Counted from the stretch's first letter, positions 42,075-51,892 are shown. The stretch is 64,000 nucleotides of DNA from Flagellimonas taeanensis (GCF_003584105.1 NZ_QXFO01000027.1:1-64000); one strand, 5' to 3'. A program made the numbers and translations. Notes: generated by a model from the letters alone, not told the origin.

Positions 42075-43184
42075 TTACGGTTTGGCCTTTACCACACCCA
42101 CCATACTGTCAGCGGTGCCATAATACAAATACCAAGTTTCGTTGAAGAGTATAAGTCCTTCCAGAAAAGTGGTCCCCTCTTTGTACTGTCCCGATTTTTC
42201 AAAAGGCAGTTCGGGCTTGATAAAGGGCGCATCGGTGCGGTCCAGTAGTTTCCAAGGCTCGTTTGGGTCAAAAAGTGCCTGTCCGCCTGTATAAATTCGA
42301 TTGCCCAGTTCCTTTACTCCTATGTTCTGTGAGTTTCCTGCATTGTAGAGCACCACAATGCCTTTTTCGGTGAGCAAGGGAGGTGGTCCGGCCTCCACCA
42401 GCCAAGAATCAAAATAACCGGGTCTGGGGCTTAAAACTGGGGCAAGTTTGCCTTCGTAGGTTTCCACGGGTGCCCAGTCTTTCAGATTTGTTGAACTGGC
42501 CAGCCAAATGTGTGGAACCCCATAGTACATCCAATAGAGCCCATTGATTTTGGCGGCAACCAGTTTGTCGTTTTTAAGTTCAGTAACTATGGCTCCAGAT
42601 TTGGTTTCACGATTTAAATAAACACCTTGTTCATATTTTTGAAAAACAGGGCCATGTTTTTCCCAGTGTACCAAATCCTTGGAAGTAGCCACTGCAAGTC
42701 TAGGCACTTCGCGGTTCCACTGGGTATAGGTCAGTACGTAGGTCCCATCTTCCGTTTCCACGATCCTGGGGTCTTCCGTGCCGCCAGGCCATTCATTCTG
42801 CTTTTGATGGTCTTCATCGGGATAAAAAACGGGCACAGGCTGTTTGGTATAGGTGACCCCATCTTTGGAAATGGCCATCCCGATCCTGGAACGGTGCCCT
42901 CCAATTTCCTTTTCCCCTAATTTTTCCTCGGCTCTGTAAAGCACATGAATGCTCCCATCCTTCACAATGGCCGCTGGATTAAAAGTGGCCATGGATTCCC
43001 AATGCGTATTTTGATGGGTTATTGGATCTTTGAACTCAGATTCTGAATTTTTCCCAAGAATGGGGCGTGCATCTTGATCGCGCTCGAAAGGCCCTAACAT
43101 CCATTCCTTTTCCTTGGATTGCGCCAAAGCAGAAAAAGAAGAGAATATTAGAAACACATAGACGAACCCACGAAGCATGACCAT
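42075..43184 (-). CDS. Secreted GH130-like glycosidase/phosphorylase
   Basis: About 369 residues with a signal peptide ending SALAQ. The five-bladed propeller signature of GH130 is present: TFNPAAIVKDGSIHVLYRA, SRIGMAISKDGVTY, and GGTEDPRIVE, where the Asp (138 from this start) is the expected catalytic acid. Cytoplasmic GH130 enzymes phosphorolyse beta-mannosides, while secreted ones include beta-1,2-mannosidases, so a periplasmic mannosidase is the likelier role. The start could be 43184 or 43178; one at 43235 adds a non-signal tail. Confidence 0.8.
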   Translation of the reverse strand: MVMLRGFVYVFLIFSSFSALAQSKEKEWMLGPFERDQDARPILGKNSESEFKDPITHQNTHWESMATFNPAAIVKDGSIHVLYRAEEKLGEKEIGGHRSRIGMAISKDGVTYTKQPVPVFYPDEDHQKQNEWPGGTEDPRIVETEDGTYVLTYTQWNREVPRLAVATSKDLVHWEKHGPVFQKYEQGVYLNRETKSGAIVTELKNDKLVAAKINGLYWMYYGVPHIWLASSTNLKDWAPVETYEGKLAPVLSPRPGYFDSWLVEAGPPPLLTEKGIVVLYNAGNSQNIGVKELGNRIYTGGQALFDPNEPWKLLDRTDAPFIKPELPFEKSGQYKEGTTFLEGLILFNETWYLYYGTADSMVGVVKAKP

Positions 43185-43270
43185 GCCATTTTTAGAGTTA
43201 GTCTTAATGTCCAAGTTGAAGAAATTATGCATCATTTTTCAGCGGGATTTGCTGGAAAAGATACGCTATT

Positions 43271-45568
43271 TTATTTCTTCTCCGTGATCTTGGCCGGTGT
43301 TATGGAACTGTCGTGTTGTTGAAAATACTGTTCCAACAGATCCATCATAGCGGTCATAAGGTCACGTGTTTCCAACAAAAGGGAGAAATAGAGGGTGGTA
43401 TTCTTGGGGCTGGACTCTTCTGTCCTTGTCCTGGAAACCTGCCTGTCTATTTTTTGCGAAACCATGTCATAGAGATCCTGCTTGGAATCCAAAATGGCCC
43501 CTATCTGTTCAAAAGACTTCGCCTCAAAGGCCTTTTGGGTCCTGTCAAAAAGTTCTTCCAGCTTTTGGTCTATTTCCTTTAGTTCCTTGATCTGGTTGTA
43601 CTTTAATTTCTTATGATTATTGTGCACATGGTTATAGCTCACCTTACCAATGTACTCAAGGGATTGGGAAACATCGGTGAGGTGCCCCATCGCATTGATG
43701 TAAAAGTTACTGGCCCCAATATGGGCTTCCTCCAAGTTTTTGATGAAGTAAAAGGTATGTTCCCGAAGATCTTCGATCTCCCCGGCCAGCTTATTCCCCT
43801 GTTTTTTGTTCTTCTTCAAAAAGTTGAGGTCCTGTTTGGCCAGCCCATTGATGGAATTGGAATAGATTTTTTTGCTACGCTTCACCACATTGGCAATGTT
43901 GGCGGCACTTTCTTCGATGACCCCCTGTATGGAGCTGCTCTCGGCCCTTCGTAGGCGATCCTCCACCTTGATTTCCTTTGTCTTCTTGTTGTAGGAGATG
44001 TAGTTCCTCACCAAGAGCAATACGGAGGCAAACAGCAAAATGGCGATGGCCGCGCCCTTGCCAAAACTGATCAGTGCCAAGATGGTCCCAGAGGCCAAAA
44101 AGGCGATGATGGCCGTACTGAACCATCCAGCGATCACGTTCAGTACCCCGGCCACACGGTAAACGGCACTTTCAGCACCCCAGGCCCTATCGGCCAAAGA
44201 GGTTCCCATCGCAACCATAAAGGTCACATAGGTGGTGGAAAGGGGTAATTTGTACGATGTGGCCACGGAAATCAGGATACCGGCCACCATAAGGTTCACA
44301 GAGGCCCTGATCATATCAAAGGCGGGCAAATGGTGCACTTTGTCCTTGGAGAGGTTGATGACAGGTTTTTGGAACCTTTTATCAACTGCGGCTTTTACAT
44401 TGGAAGGAACCATGGAGGATGCCCACTCCGATACGGCAATGGTATACCGGACAAGGCTTCTGGACAAATAGTTGGGTTGGAACCTTTCGTTGGCCTCCCC
44501 TTCGCGGGACAGGTTGATCTCCGTATCGGCTACATATCGGGCCTTTTTGGAAAGCCACAAAGTGGCCACCATCACCATACCCGAAATGAACAGTAGCAGG
44601 GTAGGGGTCTCCACTTTGGTGGACAGGACCTCCATGCTGAACTCGGAAGCTGGTATTCCCGATGCGCTCCAAGCTTGATAGGACTGTAGCCCTGCAATGG
44701 GAACCCCTATAAAATTCACAAGGTCGTTTCCGGCAAAGGCTAGGGCAAGGGAAAAAGTTCCCACACCGATGATCAGTTTATAGATGTTCGTTTTAGCAAA
44801 TAGGATAAGGACATACGAAATAACGGCCCAAGCCAAAAAGTTTACTACTATGACCTGATAGACACTGGTTTCAAGGAACGCCTTGATGGTCATGTTTCCA
44901 ATGAGACCGTAGGTTCGGTCGGCAAATGGAGTGCCGCTGATCCCTTTGATCAGAATAAAGTATGTAATGGCCGAAAGCGCCAATCCCCCAAAAATGGCAC
45001 CGGTCCATTTGGGTTTCTTTTGGAAATTATAGGACAGTAAAAGCCTTGAGACCCATTGCACCACGGCTCCAATGGAAAACGCGATGACGACCGAGGAAAG
45101 GATTCCCACAATGATCTCAACGGCCTTTTCGGTATTGATGTAGTTGACAACATCGGAAAAATTTCCGTTGGCAGCACCTATCTTGATCAATGCCATGGCT
45201 ACCGCAGCCCCCAAAAGGTTGAACACTATGGAGACCGTTGTGGAGGTGGGCATCCCCAAGGTGTTGAAAAAGTCCAACAAAAGAATGTCCGTGATCATCA
45301 CGGCCACAAAGATGAACATGATTTCATCGAAATAGAATTCCCCGGGGTTAAAGATCCCTTTTCGGGCAACTTCCATAAGTCCACTGGAAAAAATGGCGCC
45401 ACAGGCAATGCCTATGCTGGCCACGATCATGATGGTCTTGAAGGAAAGGGCCTTGGACCCAATGGCTGAGTTCAGGAAGTTCACGGCATCATTGCTCACA
45501 CCAACTACAAGGTCGGCAATGGCCAGTACTGCAAGCGCAACCATTATGAGGAAGTAAATATTGTCCAT
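43271..45568 (-). CDS. PiT family inorganic phosphate transporter with C-terminal helical domain
   Basis: A 765-residue protein. The first PiT repeat contains GVSNDAVNFLNSAIGSKAL, and GMPTSTTVSIVFNLLGA and LPLSTTYVTFMVAMGTSLADRAWG mark the two PF01384 repeats. After about residue 530 the membrane part gives way to a soluble helical region of about 220 residues (SAANIANVVKRSKKIY... EIDQKLEELFDRT) resembling PhoU/DUF47 regulators. It is downstream of a phosphate-type porin by 71 bases, making a porin-to-inner-membrane phosphate uptake unit. Confidence 0.92.
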   Translation of the reverse strand: MDNIYFLIMVALAVLAIADLVVGVSNDAVNFLNSAIGSKALSFKTIMIVASIGIACGAIFSSGLMEVARKGIFNPGEFYFDEIMFIFVAVMITDILLLDFFNTLGMPTSTTVSIVFNLLGAAVAMALIKIGAANGNFSDVVNYINTEKAVEIIVGILSSVVIAFSIGAVVQWVSRLLLSYNFQKKPKWTGAIFGGLALSAITYFILIKGISGTPFADRTYGLIGNMTIKAFLETSVYQVIVVNFLAWAVISYVLILFAKTNIYKLIIGVGTFSLALAFAGNDLVNFIGVPIAGLQSYQAWSASGIPASEFSMEVLSTKVETPTLLLFISGMVMVATLWLSKKARYVADTEINLSREGEANERFQPNYLSRSLVRYTIAVSEWASSMVPSNVKAAVDKRFQKPVINLSKDKVHHLPAFDMIRASVNLMVAGILISVATSYKLPLSTTYVTFMVAMGTSLADRAWGAESAVYRVAGVLNVIAGWFSTAIIAFLASGTILALISFGKGAAIAILLFASVLLLVRNYISYNKKTKEIKVEDRLRRAESSSIQGVIEESAANIANVVKRSKKIYSNSINGLAKQDLNFLKKNKKQGNKLAGEIEDLREHTFYFIKNLEEAHIGASNFYINAMGHLTDVSQSLEYIGKVSYNHVHNNHKKLKYNQIKELKEIDQKLEELFDRTQKAFEAKSFEQIGAILDSKQDLYDMVSQKIDRQVSRTRTEESSPKNTTLYFSLLLETRDLMTAMMDLLEQYFQQHDSSITPAKITEKK

Positions 45569-45639
45569 AGTTAAAATTCAAAAAAATTTTTCAAATATCA
45601 AGAGAATGACCTACGATTAAGTTATGTTAAGGTTATTTT

Positions 45640-46854
45640 TTATAGGTGTACGTCCAATTGTAACCGGAACATCACCTCGTCCGTTCCGTTGTCCACATTC
45701 AAATAACTGAGGTCTGTCTGCACCTTCAGTTTGTGCCCCACAATATACTTTGAAAGTCCCAGTGTATATTGATTTTCCGGATTTTTTCCAGTGATGTCCC
45801 GATCTAATTCAACATGGGTGTACCTTGCAGAAACTTCCCAATCGGTCTTGAAAAGATAGCCTGTCTGAAGGTTCAGGGCATTCCCCACTTGTACAATATC
45901 CCCTGTTTCCGTGCCGTCCAGGTTGATGGCCACAGGCTCGTCCGCATCGCGATGGGCATATTCGCCCATGAGGGAAAGTCCACGGTATTTGAACATAAAA
46001 TCCATGAATAGTGTTGAGATATCCGTTTCGTACAGGCCAGTATCCGTTTGCATGAATGTCCCCATATTGCTTCGGGTCCTTACGGCATCCTTGTTTATAT
46101 CATAGGTGGCAGCTACCATGAGTTTTGGAGTTGGTTCCCGGCTCAGGTCGGCCCCTTTGTAATCCCCTTTGGAAATGAACGTGCCAAACGGAAGGAATTC
46201 CAACCGTGAGGTGTATTGATGTCCTCCCAGATTACCTTTGGTAATGTTTCTGCCCTCACCTTGGGAAAAAGCAAACTTTTCCCGCACCAATGCTTTTTTC
46301 CCCAATTTGAAATGATGCCTTAGCTGAAAGCCCATGTCCCGGTCTATGTTGAATTTGCTGTTGAGCAGTGACCTGTCCACCTGCTGGAGGTCCGCCGAGG
46401 AAATGACTCGCTCAATGTTTCCTGGGAGTTTGGTCTGCCCGAACCAGAGTTCAAAGTTTTGGTAAAAGTTCCACATCACCACGGCGTCCAAAATGTATCT
46501 GGGGGTGTTTCCCGTAAATTCCGAACCTCCTGAAATATCACGGTTGGATAGCCCAAGCTCCAACTTGTAACGGAGTTTCGGGGTATGGACAAATCCATCA
46601 AATTTCAGTCGGGCCCTACGCACCAAAAAATTCTGTTCAGGGTTTCCAAGCTCCCCATTTTGGTTTTCTTCCCAAGATGAAATGGCCAAAATCTGCATTC
46701 TTGCCCCAACCTTTGCGGTCCAGCTGCTGTCCTTTCCGACAATATTCAAGAGGCCATTGCCAAATGTGGATTGGGCCTGGTATTGCGAATAGGAAAAATG
46801 AATGCATAGGAAAAGAAAGTAGAATCCCAATAGGGCCAACTTTTTGATATCCAT
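45640..46854 (-). CDS. OprO/OprP-type phosphate-selective porin
   Basis: A 404-residue outer membrane barrel with a signal peptide ending HFSYSQ. QNFLVRRARLKFDGFVHTPKLRYKLELGLSNRD-like text at about 75-110 (given in part: VRRARLKFDGFVHTP) and LWFGQTKLPGNIERV are the signatures of the porin O/P family. The C-terminus ends in the aromatic-poor LQLDVHL strand. It precedes the PiT gene in the same direction, which supports phosphate as substrate. Confidence 0.9.
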   Translation of the reverse strand: MDIKKLALLGFYFLFLCIHFSYSQYQAQSTFGNGLLNIVGKDSSWTAKVGARMQILAISSWEENQNGELGNPEQNFLVRRARLKFDGFVHTPKLRYKLELGLSNRDISGGSEFTGNTPRYILDAVVMWNFYQNFELWFGQTKLPGNIERVISSADLQQVDRSLLNSKFNIDRDMGFQLRHHFKLGKKALVREKFAFSQGEGRNITKGNLGGHQYTSRLEFLPFGTFISKGDYKGADLSREPTPKLMVAATYDINKDAVRTRSNMGTFMQTDTGLYETDISTLFMDFMFKYRGLSLMGEYAHRDADEPVAINLDGTETGDIVQVGNALNLQTGYLFKTDWEVSARYTHVELDRDITGKNPENQYTLGLSKYIVGHKLKVQTDLSYLNVDNGTDEVMFRLQLDVHL

Positions 46855-47169
46855 TACAGTACTAGTTTTTGTCGCTGCAAAGAACCGTACCCAATGTTAA
46901 ATTAATGTTGCCTGTATGTTATGATAAGAATGTGTCATACAAAAAGGGCCACCTTTTTGAAAAAGGCAGCCCTAGGATTTCGAAGAATAGTCGACAAAAA
47001 CTAATATCCGTAACGAAAACCTTATTGTAAACCATACAAAATAGCTCCTTCTAGATGTCTTAAGTGTAATGCTAAAATGAAGAAATCATTAAAATTCGAG
47101 GCACAAATGCACTTTGAGGTTTGCTTGAGCATATGAAAGCTTAGGCGTATATTGCACCAATAGTAAACT
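46855..47169. other. 315-base divergent gap between the porin and dgt
   Basis: The gap holds a hairpin at 46946-46972 (GGGC...GCCC outside, CCTTTTT/AAAAAGG inside). A weak dgt promoter (TTG at 47125, TATATTGC at 47148, 20-base spacing) is also present. The hairpin lies 91 bases before the porin start on its strand, in the likely leader. No small gene is convincing. Confidence 0.4.
46946..46972. terminator. Hairpin in the porin leader region
   Basis: GGGC-CA-CCTTTTT, a single G, then AAAAAGG-CA-GCCC. The mismatch pair in mid stem interrupts an otherwise perfect 11-base stem. On the minus strand a T run follows, as in a terminator or attenuator placed ahead of the porin gene. Confidence 0.45.
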
Positions 47170-48528
47170 ATGGACTGGGAACAGCTACTCTCATTACGGA
47201 GATTCGGGGACAAAGCAAAGAGATTGCGCAAAGAACAAAATGAGACCCGTTTGGGTTTTGAAGTGGATTATGACCGCATCATCTTCTCCTCTGCATTTAG
47301 AAGCCTTCAGGATAAGACACAGGTAATCCCGATGCCCATTAGCGTTGGCTCCAAAAAGGATTTTGTACATACACGCCTCACCCACAGTTTGGAGGTTTCC
47401 GTAGTGGGAAGGAGCCTTGGGCGCATTGCCGGGCAGCAGATCTTGTCCAAATATCCCTTTTTGTCCGAGGTACATGGCTATCATTTCAATGATTTTGGGG
47501 CCATAGTGGCCGCAGCCGCCTTGTCGCACGACATTGGCAATCCGCCCTTTGGGCACAGCGGGGAAAAGGCCATCGGGAATTATTTTGCCCAGGGCAGTGG
47601 CAAAAGATATAGGAATGCCCTTTCCGAAGTGGAGTATCAGGATTTGATCGATTTTGAAGGGAACGCAAACGGTTTTAAACTGCTGACCGAATCCAGGGAA
47701 GGGGTTCCCGGGGGGCTTCGGTTAAGCTATGCCACTTTGGGAACTTTTATGAAATATCCAAAGGCCTCGTTGCCCAAAAAGCCTTCCCGACATATTGCGG
47801 ACAAAAAGTTTGGGTATTTCCAATCGGAAAAAGCCTTCTTTTTGGAAGTTGCCCATGAAATTGGGCTCGTACCAAACCCCAATGCCCTTGGAACGGCTTT
47901 CTTTCGACATCCGTTGACCTATCTGGTAGAAGCGGCCGATGATATCTGTTATACCATCATCGATTTTGAGGATGGGATCAACCTTGGGCTTGTACCGGAA
48001 GAATATGCCCTGGAATACCTGATCAACTTGGTGAAGGGGAGCATCAACACCCAAAAATACAATGCCATGAACAGTTCCAGTGACCGATTGAGCTATTTGA
48101 GGGCCTTGGCCATAAATACCTTGATCGGTGACGCTGTTGAAGTTTTTGTGGCGAACGAGGACAAGATCTTGGAAGGTAATTTTGACGCCGCTCTTTTGGA
48201 TAAGGGAAAATACAAGGCCCAGGTAGACGATATCATAAAATTGAGCGTGGAGCGAATCTATCAGTCCACCGAAGTGATCGACAAGGAACTGGCGGGCTAT
48301 CGTATCATATCCGACCTTTTGGAAATGTACACCACGGCCCTTGTCAACATCAAGGAAGGGCATGATACCAACTATGACCGGCTTCTCGTGAAAAGCCTGC
48401 CCGAAATGTACCGAAAAACAGACGTTGACATCTATACGATATTATTGGGCACCAGCTGCTTCGTGGCCAGTCTATCGGATAGTGCGGCCGTGCATATCCA
48501 CGATAAATTGACGGGGAGGACATTCTAA
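47170..48528 (+). CDS. dgt: Deoxyguanosinetriphosphate triphosphohydrolase
   Basis: A 452-residue HD enzyme that splits dGTP to deoxyguanosine and triphosphate. FVHTRLTHSLEVS and ALSHDIGNPPFGHSGEKA supply the metal-binding His and His-Asp, with DDICYTIIDFEDGI giving the last Asp. DYDRIIFSSAFRSLQDKTQV is the typical N-terminal segment. It ends in a four-base convergent overlap with the DUF3078 gene. Confidence 0.94.
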   Translation: MDWEQLLSLRRFGDKAKRLRKEQNETRLGFEVDYDRIIFSSAFRSLQDKTQVIPMPISVGSKKDFVHTRLTHSLEVSVVGRSLGRIAGQQILSKYPFLSEVHGYHFNDFGAIVAAAALSHDIGNPPFGHSGEKAIGNYFAQGSGKRYRNALSEVEYQDLIDFEGNANGFKLLTESREGVPGGLRLSYATLGTFMKYPKASLPKKPSRHIADKKFGYFQSEKAFFLEVAHEIGLVPNPNALGTAFFRHPLTYLVEAADDICYTIIDFEDGINLGLVPEEYALEYLINLVKGSINTQKYNAMNSSSDRLSYLRALAINTLIGDAVEVFVANEDKILEGNFDAALLDKGKYKAQVDDIIKLSVERIYQSTEVIDKELAGYRIISDLLEMYTTALVNIKEGHDTNYDRLLVKSLPEMYRKTDVDIYTILLGTSCFVASLSDSAAVHIHDKLTGRTF

Positions 48529-49583
48529 AAATTGTATAGGATACCCACGCCCAGTAGCTGCTTGAACTGGATTCGGGGGATACCTGGGTCGACTATGGTG
48601 CCGTCATCTGCCACCACTTCATCAAACTTGATGTCATCGTCAAAAATGAGATGCGTGCCTATATTAGCGTTGATGTATTGATTTACCTTGAGGTTGAAGT
48701 TCATTTCCCAATCCACATCAACATTTCCAAAACTCCGCACATAATCGGTATACAGGTTTATCCTATGCTTCATCAGTACATTTTTTAGGACTTCCTTTTC
48801 CCAGGTATTGGTGACCAAAAATCCCATTTCCATAAAGACATTGTCCCCAGCTTCCACACCGAAGGACCCCAAATTGGAAAGGGCATCGTCCAGAACAAAG
48901 GTGGATTTCATGGTGGCGGGAGATATGTAAAGGTTAAACTTGTCGTTGGGTGGAATATAGGAAGTACCGATACCCACAAAAAGGTAGCCGGGGGCCATGA
49001 ACCTGGAAATGGGGTTCTCCCTGTCCGGATATTTGAAACCGTTCGAGAATTGGGTGTTGAAATTGGCCTTTACGGAATAGTACCAATTGGTTATGGTATC
49101 CCTCCTGAAACTTATGGTCGTTGAAAGCCTGAGTTGGTCATCCGTTTTCCGGAGCTTTCTTCCTTCTTGGGCATTCATCCCATATCGGAGCTGTGCCTCA
49201 TTGTCCCAGTTCAGATAGCGAAACTTGTAGTTCCGTGCAAAACGGAAACTCGCTAGGGCCGAGACGGAGTTGTCGCCCCCCGCATTCCAGTTCACAAAGG
49301 AAACCTCATTGATGTTGAGGCCAAATTCGTTCACTTTTTTCCAAAAGGAAGTAGGCTTGAAGCGTTTGTACCATCGCTTCAAGGGTTTCACCCGGTTCAG
49401 CACGGTCCGCGGATCGGTCAGCTTTGCCTCCCGGGTAAGATATTTGAGTTTGGTATCCTTGATACGGACAATCTTGAAACCCGTTTCCGTACTATCGGGT
49501 TCGAAGACTTTTAAGCGATTGATCTGTGCATGTGACGAAAGGAAAACAGTGAAGAATAGAATCAGAAAACAAATTATCCGCAT
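48525..49583 (-). CDS. DUF3078 secreted protein
   Basis: A 352-residue protein with a signal peptide ending LSSHAQ. The family signature is NEVSFVNWNAGGDNSVSALASF at about 93-114 (given in part: NWNAGGDNSVSALA), followed by regular amphipathic strands that suggest an outer membrane barrel. The C-terminus is LLGVGILYNF. The family is nearly confined to Bacteroidota and uncharacterised. Its start codon lies inside the dxs coding sequence (10-base overlap), so translation is probably coupled to dxs. Confidence 0.88.
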   Translation of the reverse strand: MRIICFLILFFTVFLSSHAQINRLKVFEPDSTETGFKIVRIKDTKLKYLTREAKLTDPRTVLNRVKPLKRWYKRFKPTSFWKKVNEFGLNINEVSFVNWNAGGDNSVSALASFRFARNYKFRYLNWDNEAQLRYGMNAQEGRKLRKTDDQLRLSTTISFRRDTITNWYYSVKANFNTQFSNGFKYPDRENPISRFMAPGYLFVGIGTSYIPPNDKFNLYISPATMKSTFVLDDALSNLGSFGVEAGDNVFMEMGFLVTNTWEKEVLKNVLMKHRINLYTDYVRSFGNVDVDWEMNFNLKVNQYINANIGTHLIFDDDIKFDEVVADDGTIVDPGIPRIQFKQLLGVGILYNF

Positions 49584-51352
49584 TGGTCCAAGGTTGATTG
49601 TAAATATGAAAAAAGCGTATCAAAATCTATACCAGCCATCTTGTGGGTCTCCTCCATGGTGCCATGATCCACAAACTTGTCCGGAATACCGAGAATGGTA
49701 ACAGGTTTGGACAACCGTTCCCCGTTTGCAAATTCCAGTACCGCCGAACCAAATCCACCCATTTTGCAGCCATCTTCCACGGTGATGATATGATCGTACC
49801 TTTCAAAAATAGTACGGAGCATCTTTTTGTCCAAAGGTTTGGCAAAGCGCATATCATAGTGGCCAATGCTTTCGGGTGTGTCCAAAGCGGCAATAGCCCG
49901 TTTCACCTCGTTTCCGATATGGCCAATGGAGAGCACGGCTATTTTTGTTCCCTCCGTCAAGCATTTGGCCGTGCCAATTTCAATGGGTTCAAAATCATTT
50001 TTCCAATCCAAGGTTGTGCCCTGCCCTCTAGGGTATCGGATGGCTATGGGGCCACTTAGTCCCAATTGGGCGGTGTACATGATGTTCCTCAGCTCCATTT
50101 CGTTCATCGGGGCAAAAACAACAAGGTTGGGGATGCATCTCAAATAGGCGAGGTCAAACACCCCATGATGTGTTGGGCCATCTTGTCCCACCAGTCCGGC
50201 ACGATCCAAACAGAAGACTACGGGAATGTTCTGAAGGGCCACATCATGTATGACCTGATCATAGGCCCGTTGTAAAAAAGTGGAATAGATGTTACAAAAA
50301 GGCACAAGGCCCTGTGTGGCCATCCCCGCAGCCAAGGTAACCGCATGCTGTTCGGCAATCCCCACGTCAAATGCGCGATGGGGCATTTTGTCCATCATGA
50401 ATTTTAGTGAGCTGCCAGTGGGCATGGCAGGTGTGATTCCCACAATCCTGTCGTTCCTTTCGGCCAATTCCACCAAAGTATGCCCAAAGACATCTTGATA
50501 TTTGGGAGGCTCGTTTCCTTTCACTTTTTTGAACCGTTCCCCGGTCACCTTATCAAATTTCCCCGGGGCATGGTACACCACTTGGTCCTCCTCGGCTTTT
50601 TTCAGCCCTCTTCCCTTGGTGGTTATGATGTGCAACAACTTTGGTCCGCCCAGTTGTTTCAACTGTTCCAGTTCTTTGATCAAGGCTCCAATGTCATGGC
50701 CATCTATGGGTCCGGAATAGTTTAGGTTGAGGCATTCGAAGATGTTTTCGTCCTTTGCTGTCCCTTTTTTGACATTGGTGAGGTATTTTTTAAGAGCCCC
50801 GACGCTGGGGTCTATGCCGATGGCATTATCGTTTAGGATGATGAGTGCATTTACATCAGTAACGCCCAGATGGTTGAGCCCCTCAAAGGCCATTCCACTG
50901 GCAATGGAAGCATCGCCCACCACAGCAATGTGCTGTTTGGCAAGGTCACCGTTCAACCTTGATGCCATGGCCATGCCCAAAATAGCAGAAATGGCAGTGG
51001 AACTGTGACCTGTGCCAAAATCATCGTACACACTCTCACTTCGTTTGGGAAATCCGCTGATACCGCCAAGTTGTCGGTTGGTCCCAAAAATTTCCTTTCG
51101 TCCTGTCAATATCTTGTGTCCATAGGCCTGGTGTCCCACATCCCAAATGAGTTTGTCCTTCGGGGTGTCGAATACATAATGTAGGGCAATGGTGAGTTCC
51201 ACTACCCCCAAACTGGCACCAAGATGGCCTTCTTTGGTAGATACAATGTCAATGATGAATTCCCTCAGTTCTTGGGCAAGTTTGGGCAATTCATCCATGC
51301 CCAATTTTTTGAGGTCTTCAGGGGAATTGATATGTGTTAAAAGTGCTTCCAA
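49574..51352 (-). CDS. dxs: 1-deoxy-D-xylulose-5-phosphate synthase
   Basis: A 592-residue thiamine-diphosphate enzyme that starts the MEP isoprenoid pathway. GHLGASLGVVELTIALHYVFD, WDVGHQAYGHKILTGR and GTGHSSTAISAILGMA belong to the TPP domain, with VVGDASIASGMAFEGLNHLG as the GDG-type motif. DGPTHHGVFDLAYLR and VEDGCKMGGFGSAVLEF mark the pyrimidine and C-terminal domains. It is shorter than the roughly 620-640 of proteobacterial forms, as usual in Bacteroidota. The start is TTG at 51352; no ATG fits upstream. Confidence 0.95.
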   Translation of the reverse strand: MEALLTHINSPEDLKKLGMDELPKLAQELREFIIDIVSTKEGHLGASLGVVELTIALHYVFDTPKDKLIWDVGHQAYGHKILTGRKEIFGTNRQLGGISGFPKRSESVYDDFGTGHSSTAISAILGMAMASRLNGDLAKQHIAVVGDASIASGMAFEGLNHLGVTDVNALIILNDNAIGIDPSVGALKKYLTNVKKGTAKDENIFECLNLNYSGPIDGHDIGALIKELEQLKQLGGPKLLHIITTKGRGLKKAEEDQVVYHAPGKFDKVTGERFKKVKGNEPPKYQDVFGHTLVELAERNDRIVGITPAMPTGSSLKFMMDKMPHRAFDVGIAEQHAVTLAAGMATQGLVPFCNIYSTFLQRAYDQVIHDVALQNIPVVFCLDRAGLVGQDGPTHHGVFDLAYLRCIPNLVVFAPMNEMELRNIMYTAQLGLSGPIAIRYPRGQGTTLDWKNDFEPIEIGTAKCLTEGTKIAVLSIGHIGNEVKRAIAALDTPESIGHYDMRFAKPLDKKMLRTIFERYDHIITVEDGCKMGGFGSAVLEFANGERLSKPVTILGIPDKFVDHGTMEETHKMAGIDFDTLFSYLQSTLDQCG

Positions 51353-51363
51353 CGGACAAAAAA

Positions 51364-51371
51364 CAAAAGTA
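51364..51371 (-). promoter_or_regulatory. Possible -7 box (TACTTTTG) of dxs
   Basis: On the minus strand TACTTTTG matches TAnnTTTG exactly and lies 11 bases before the TTG start, giving a very short leader. No good -33 element is visible. Confidence 0.35.
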
Positions 51372-51439
51372 CCGATTATCGACTAACTTTTTTTATGCGT
51401 AGCTTAGCCCATCCATGATTTTTTCAATTTTTTTCCGGA

Positions 51440-51886
51440 ATGAACCTGTTTGATGACAACTATTTCATGAAAAAGGCCTTGCAACAGGCCGAAACCGCTT
51501 TTGAAATCGGGGAAGTGCCCGTTGGCGCGGTGGTGGTAGTGAACAACAGGATCATTGGCAGTGCGCACAACCTTACCGAGCGACTAAGGGATGTCACGGC
51601 ACATGCCGAAATGCAGGCCATTACGGCCGCCTCCAATTTTCTGGGGGGCAAATACCTGCATGGGTGTACACTTTATGTTACCTTGGAACCTTGTCAAATG
51701 TGCGCCGGGGCGCTCTACTGGAGCCAAGTTTCCAAAGTGGTCTATGGGGCTGCAGACCTTGAGCGCGGGTTCAGCGTAGTGGGTGGGAACTTGCATCCGA
51801 AGACAGAGATTCTTGGAGGGGTCATGGAAAATGAGGCCTCCGAGCTGCTCAAAAGGTTCTTTATCCAAAGAAGGAATTTGAATTAA
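51440..51886 (+). CDS. tadA: tRNA-specific adenosine-34 deaminase
   Basis: A 148-residue zinc deaminase that makes inosine at the wobble position of tRNA-Arg. Zinc ligands are His 55 in TAHAEMQAI (Glu 57 as proton shuttle) and Cys 85/Cys 88 in LEPCQMCAGALYW. EVPVGAVVVVNNRIIG is the usual N-terminal segment. It diverges from dxs across 87 bases and ends at a hairpin. Confidence 0.93.
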   Translation: MNLFDDNYFMKKALQQAETAFEIGEVPVGAVVVVNNRIIGSAHNLTERLRDVTAHAEMQAITAASNFLGGKYLHGCTLYVTLEPCQMCAGALYWSQVSKVVYGAADLERGFSVVGGNLHPKTEILGGVMENEASELLKRFFIQRRNLN

Positions 51887-51892
51887 ATAAAA

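Noticed and set aside
47022..47231. A 69-codon minus frame upstream of the porin
   Set aside because: It overlaps the start of dgt and has no helix or motif.
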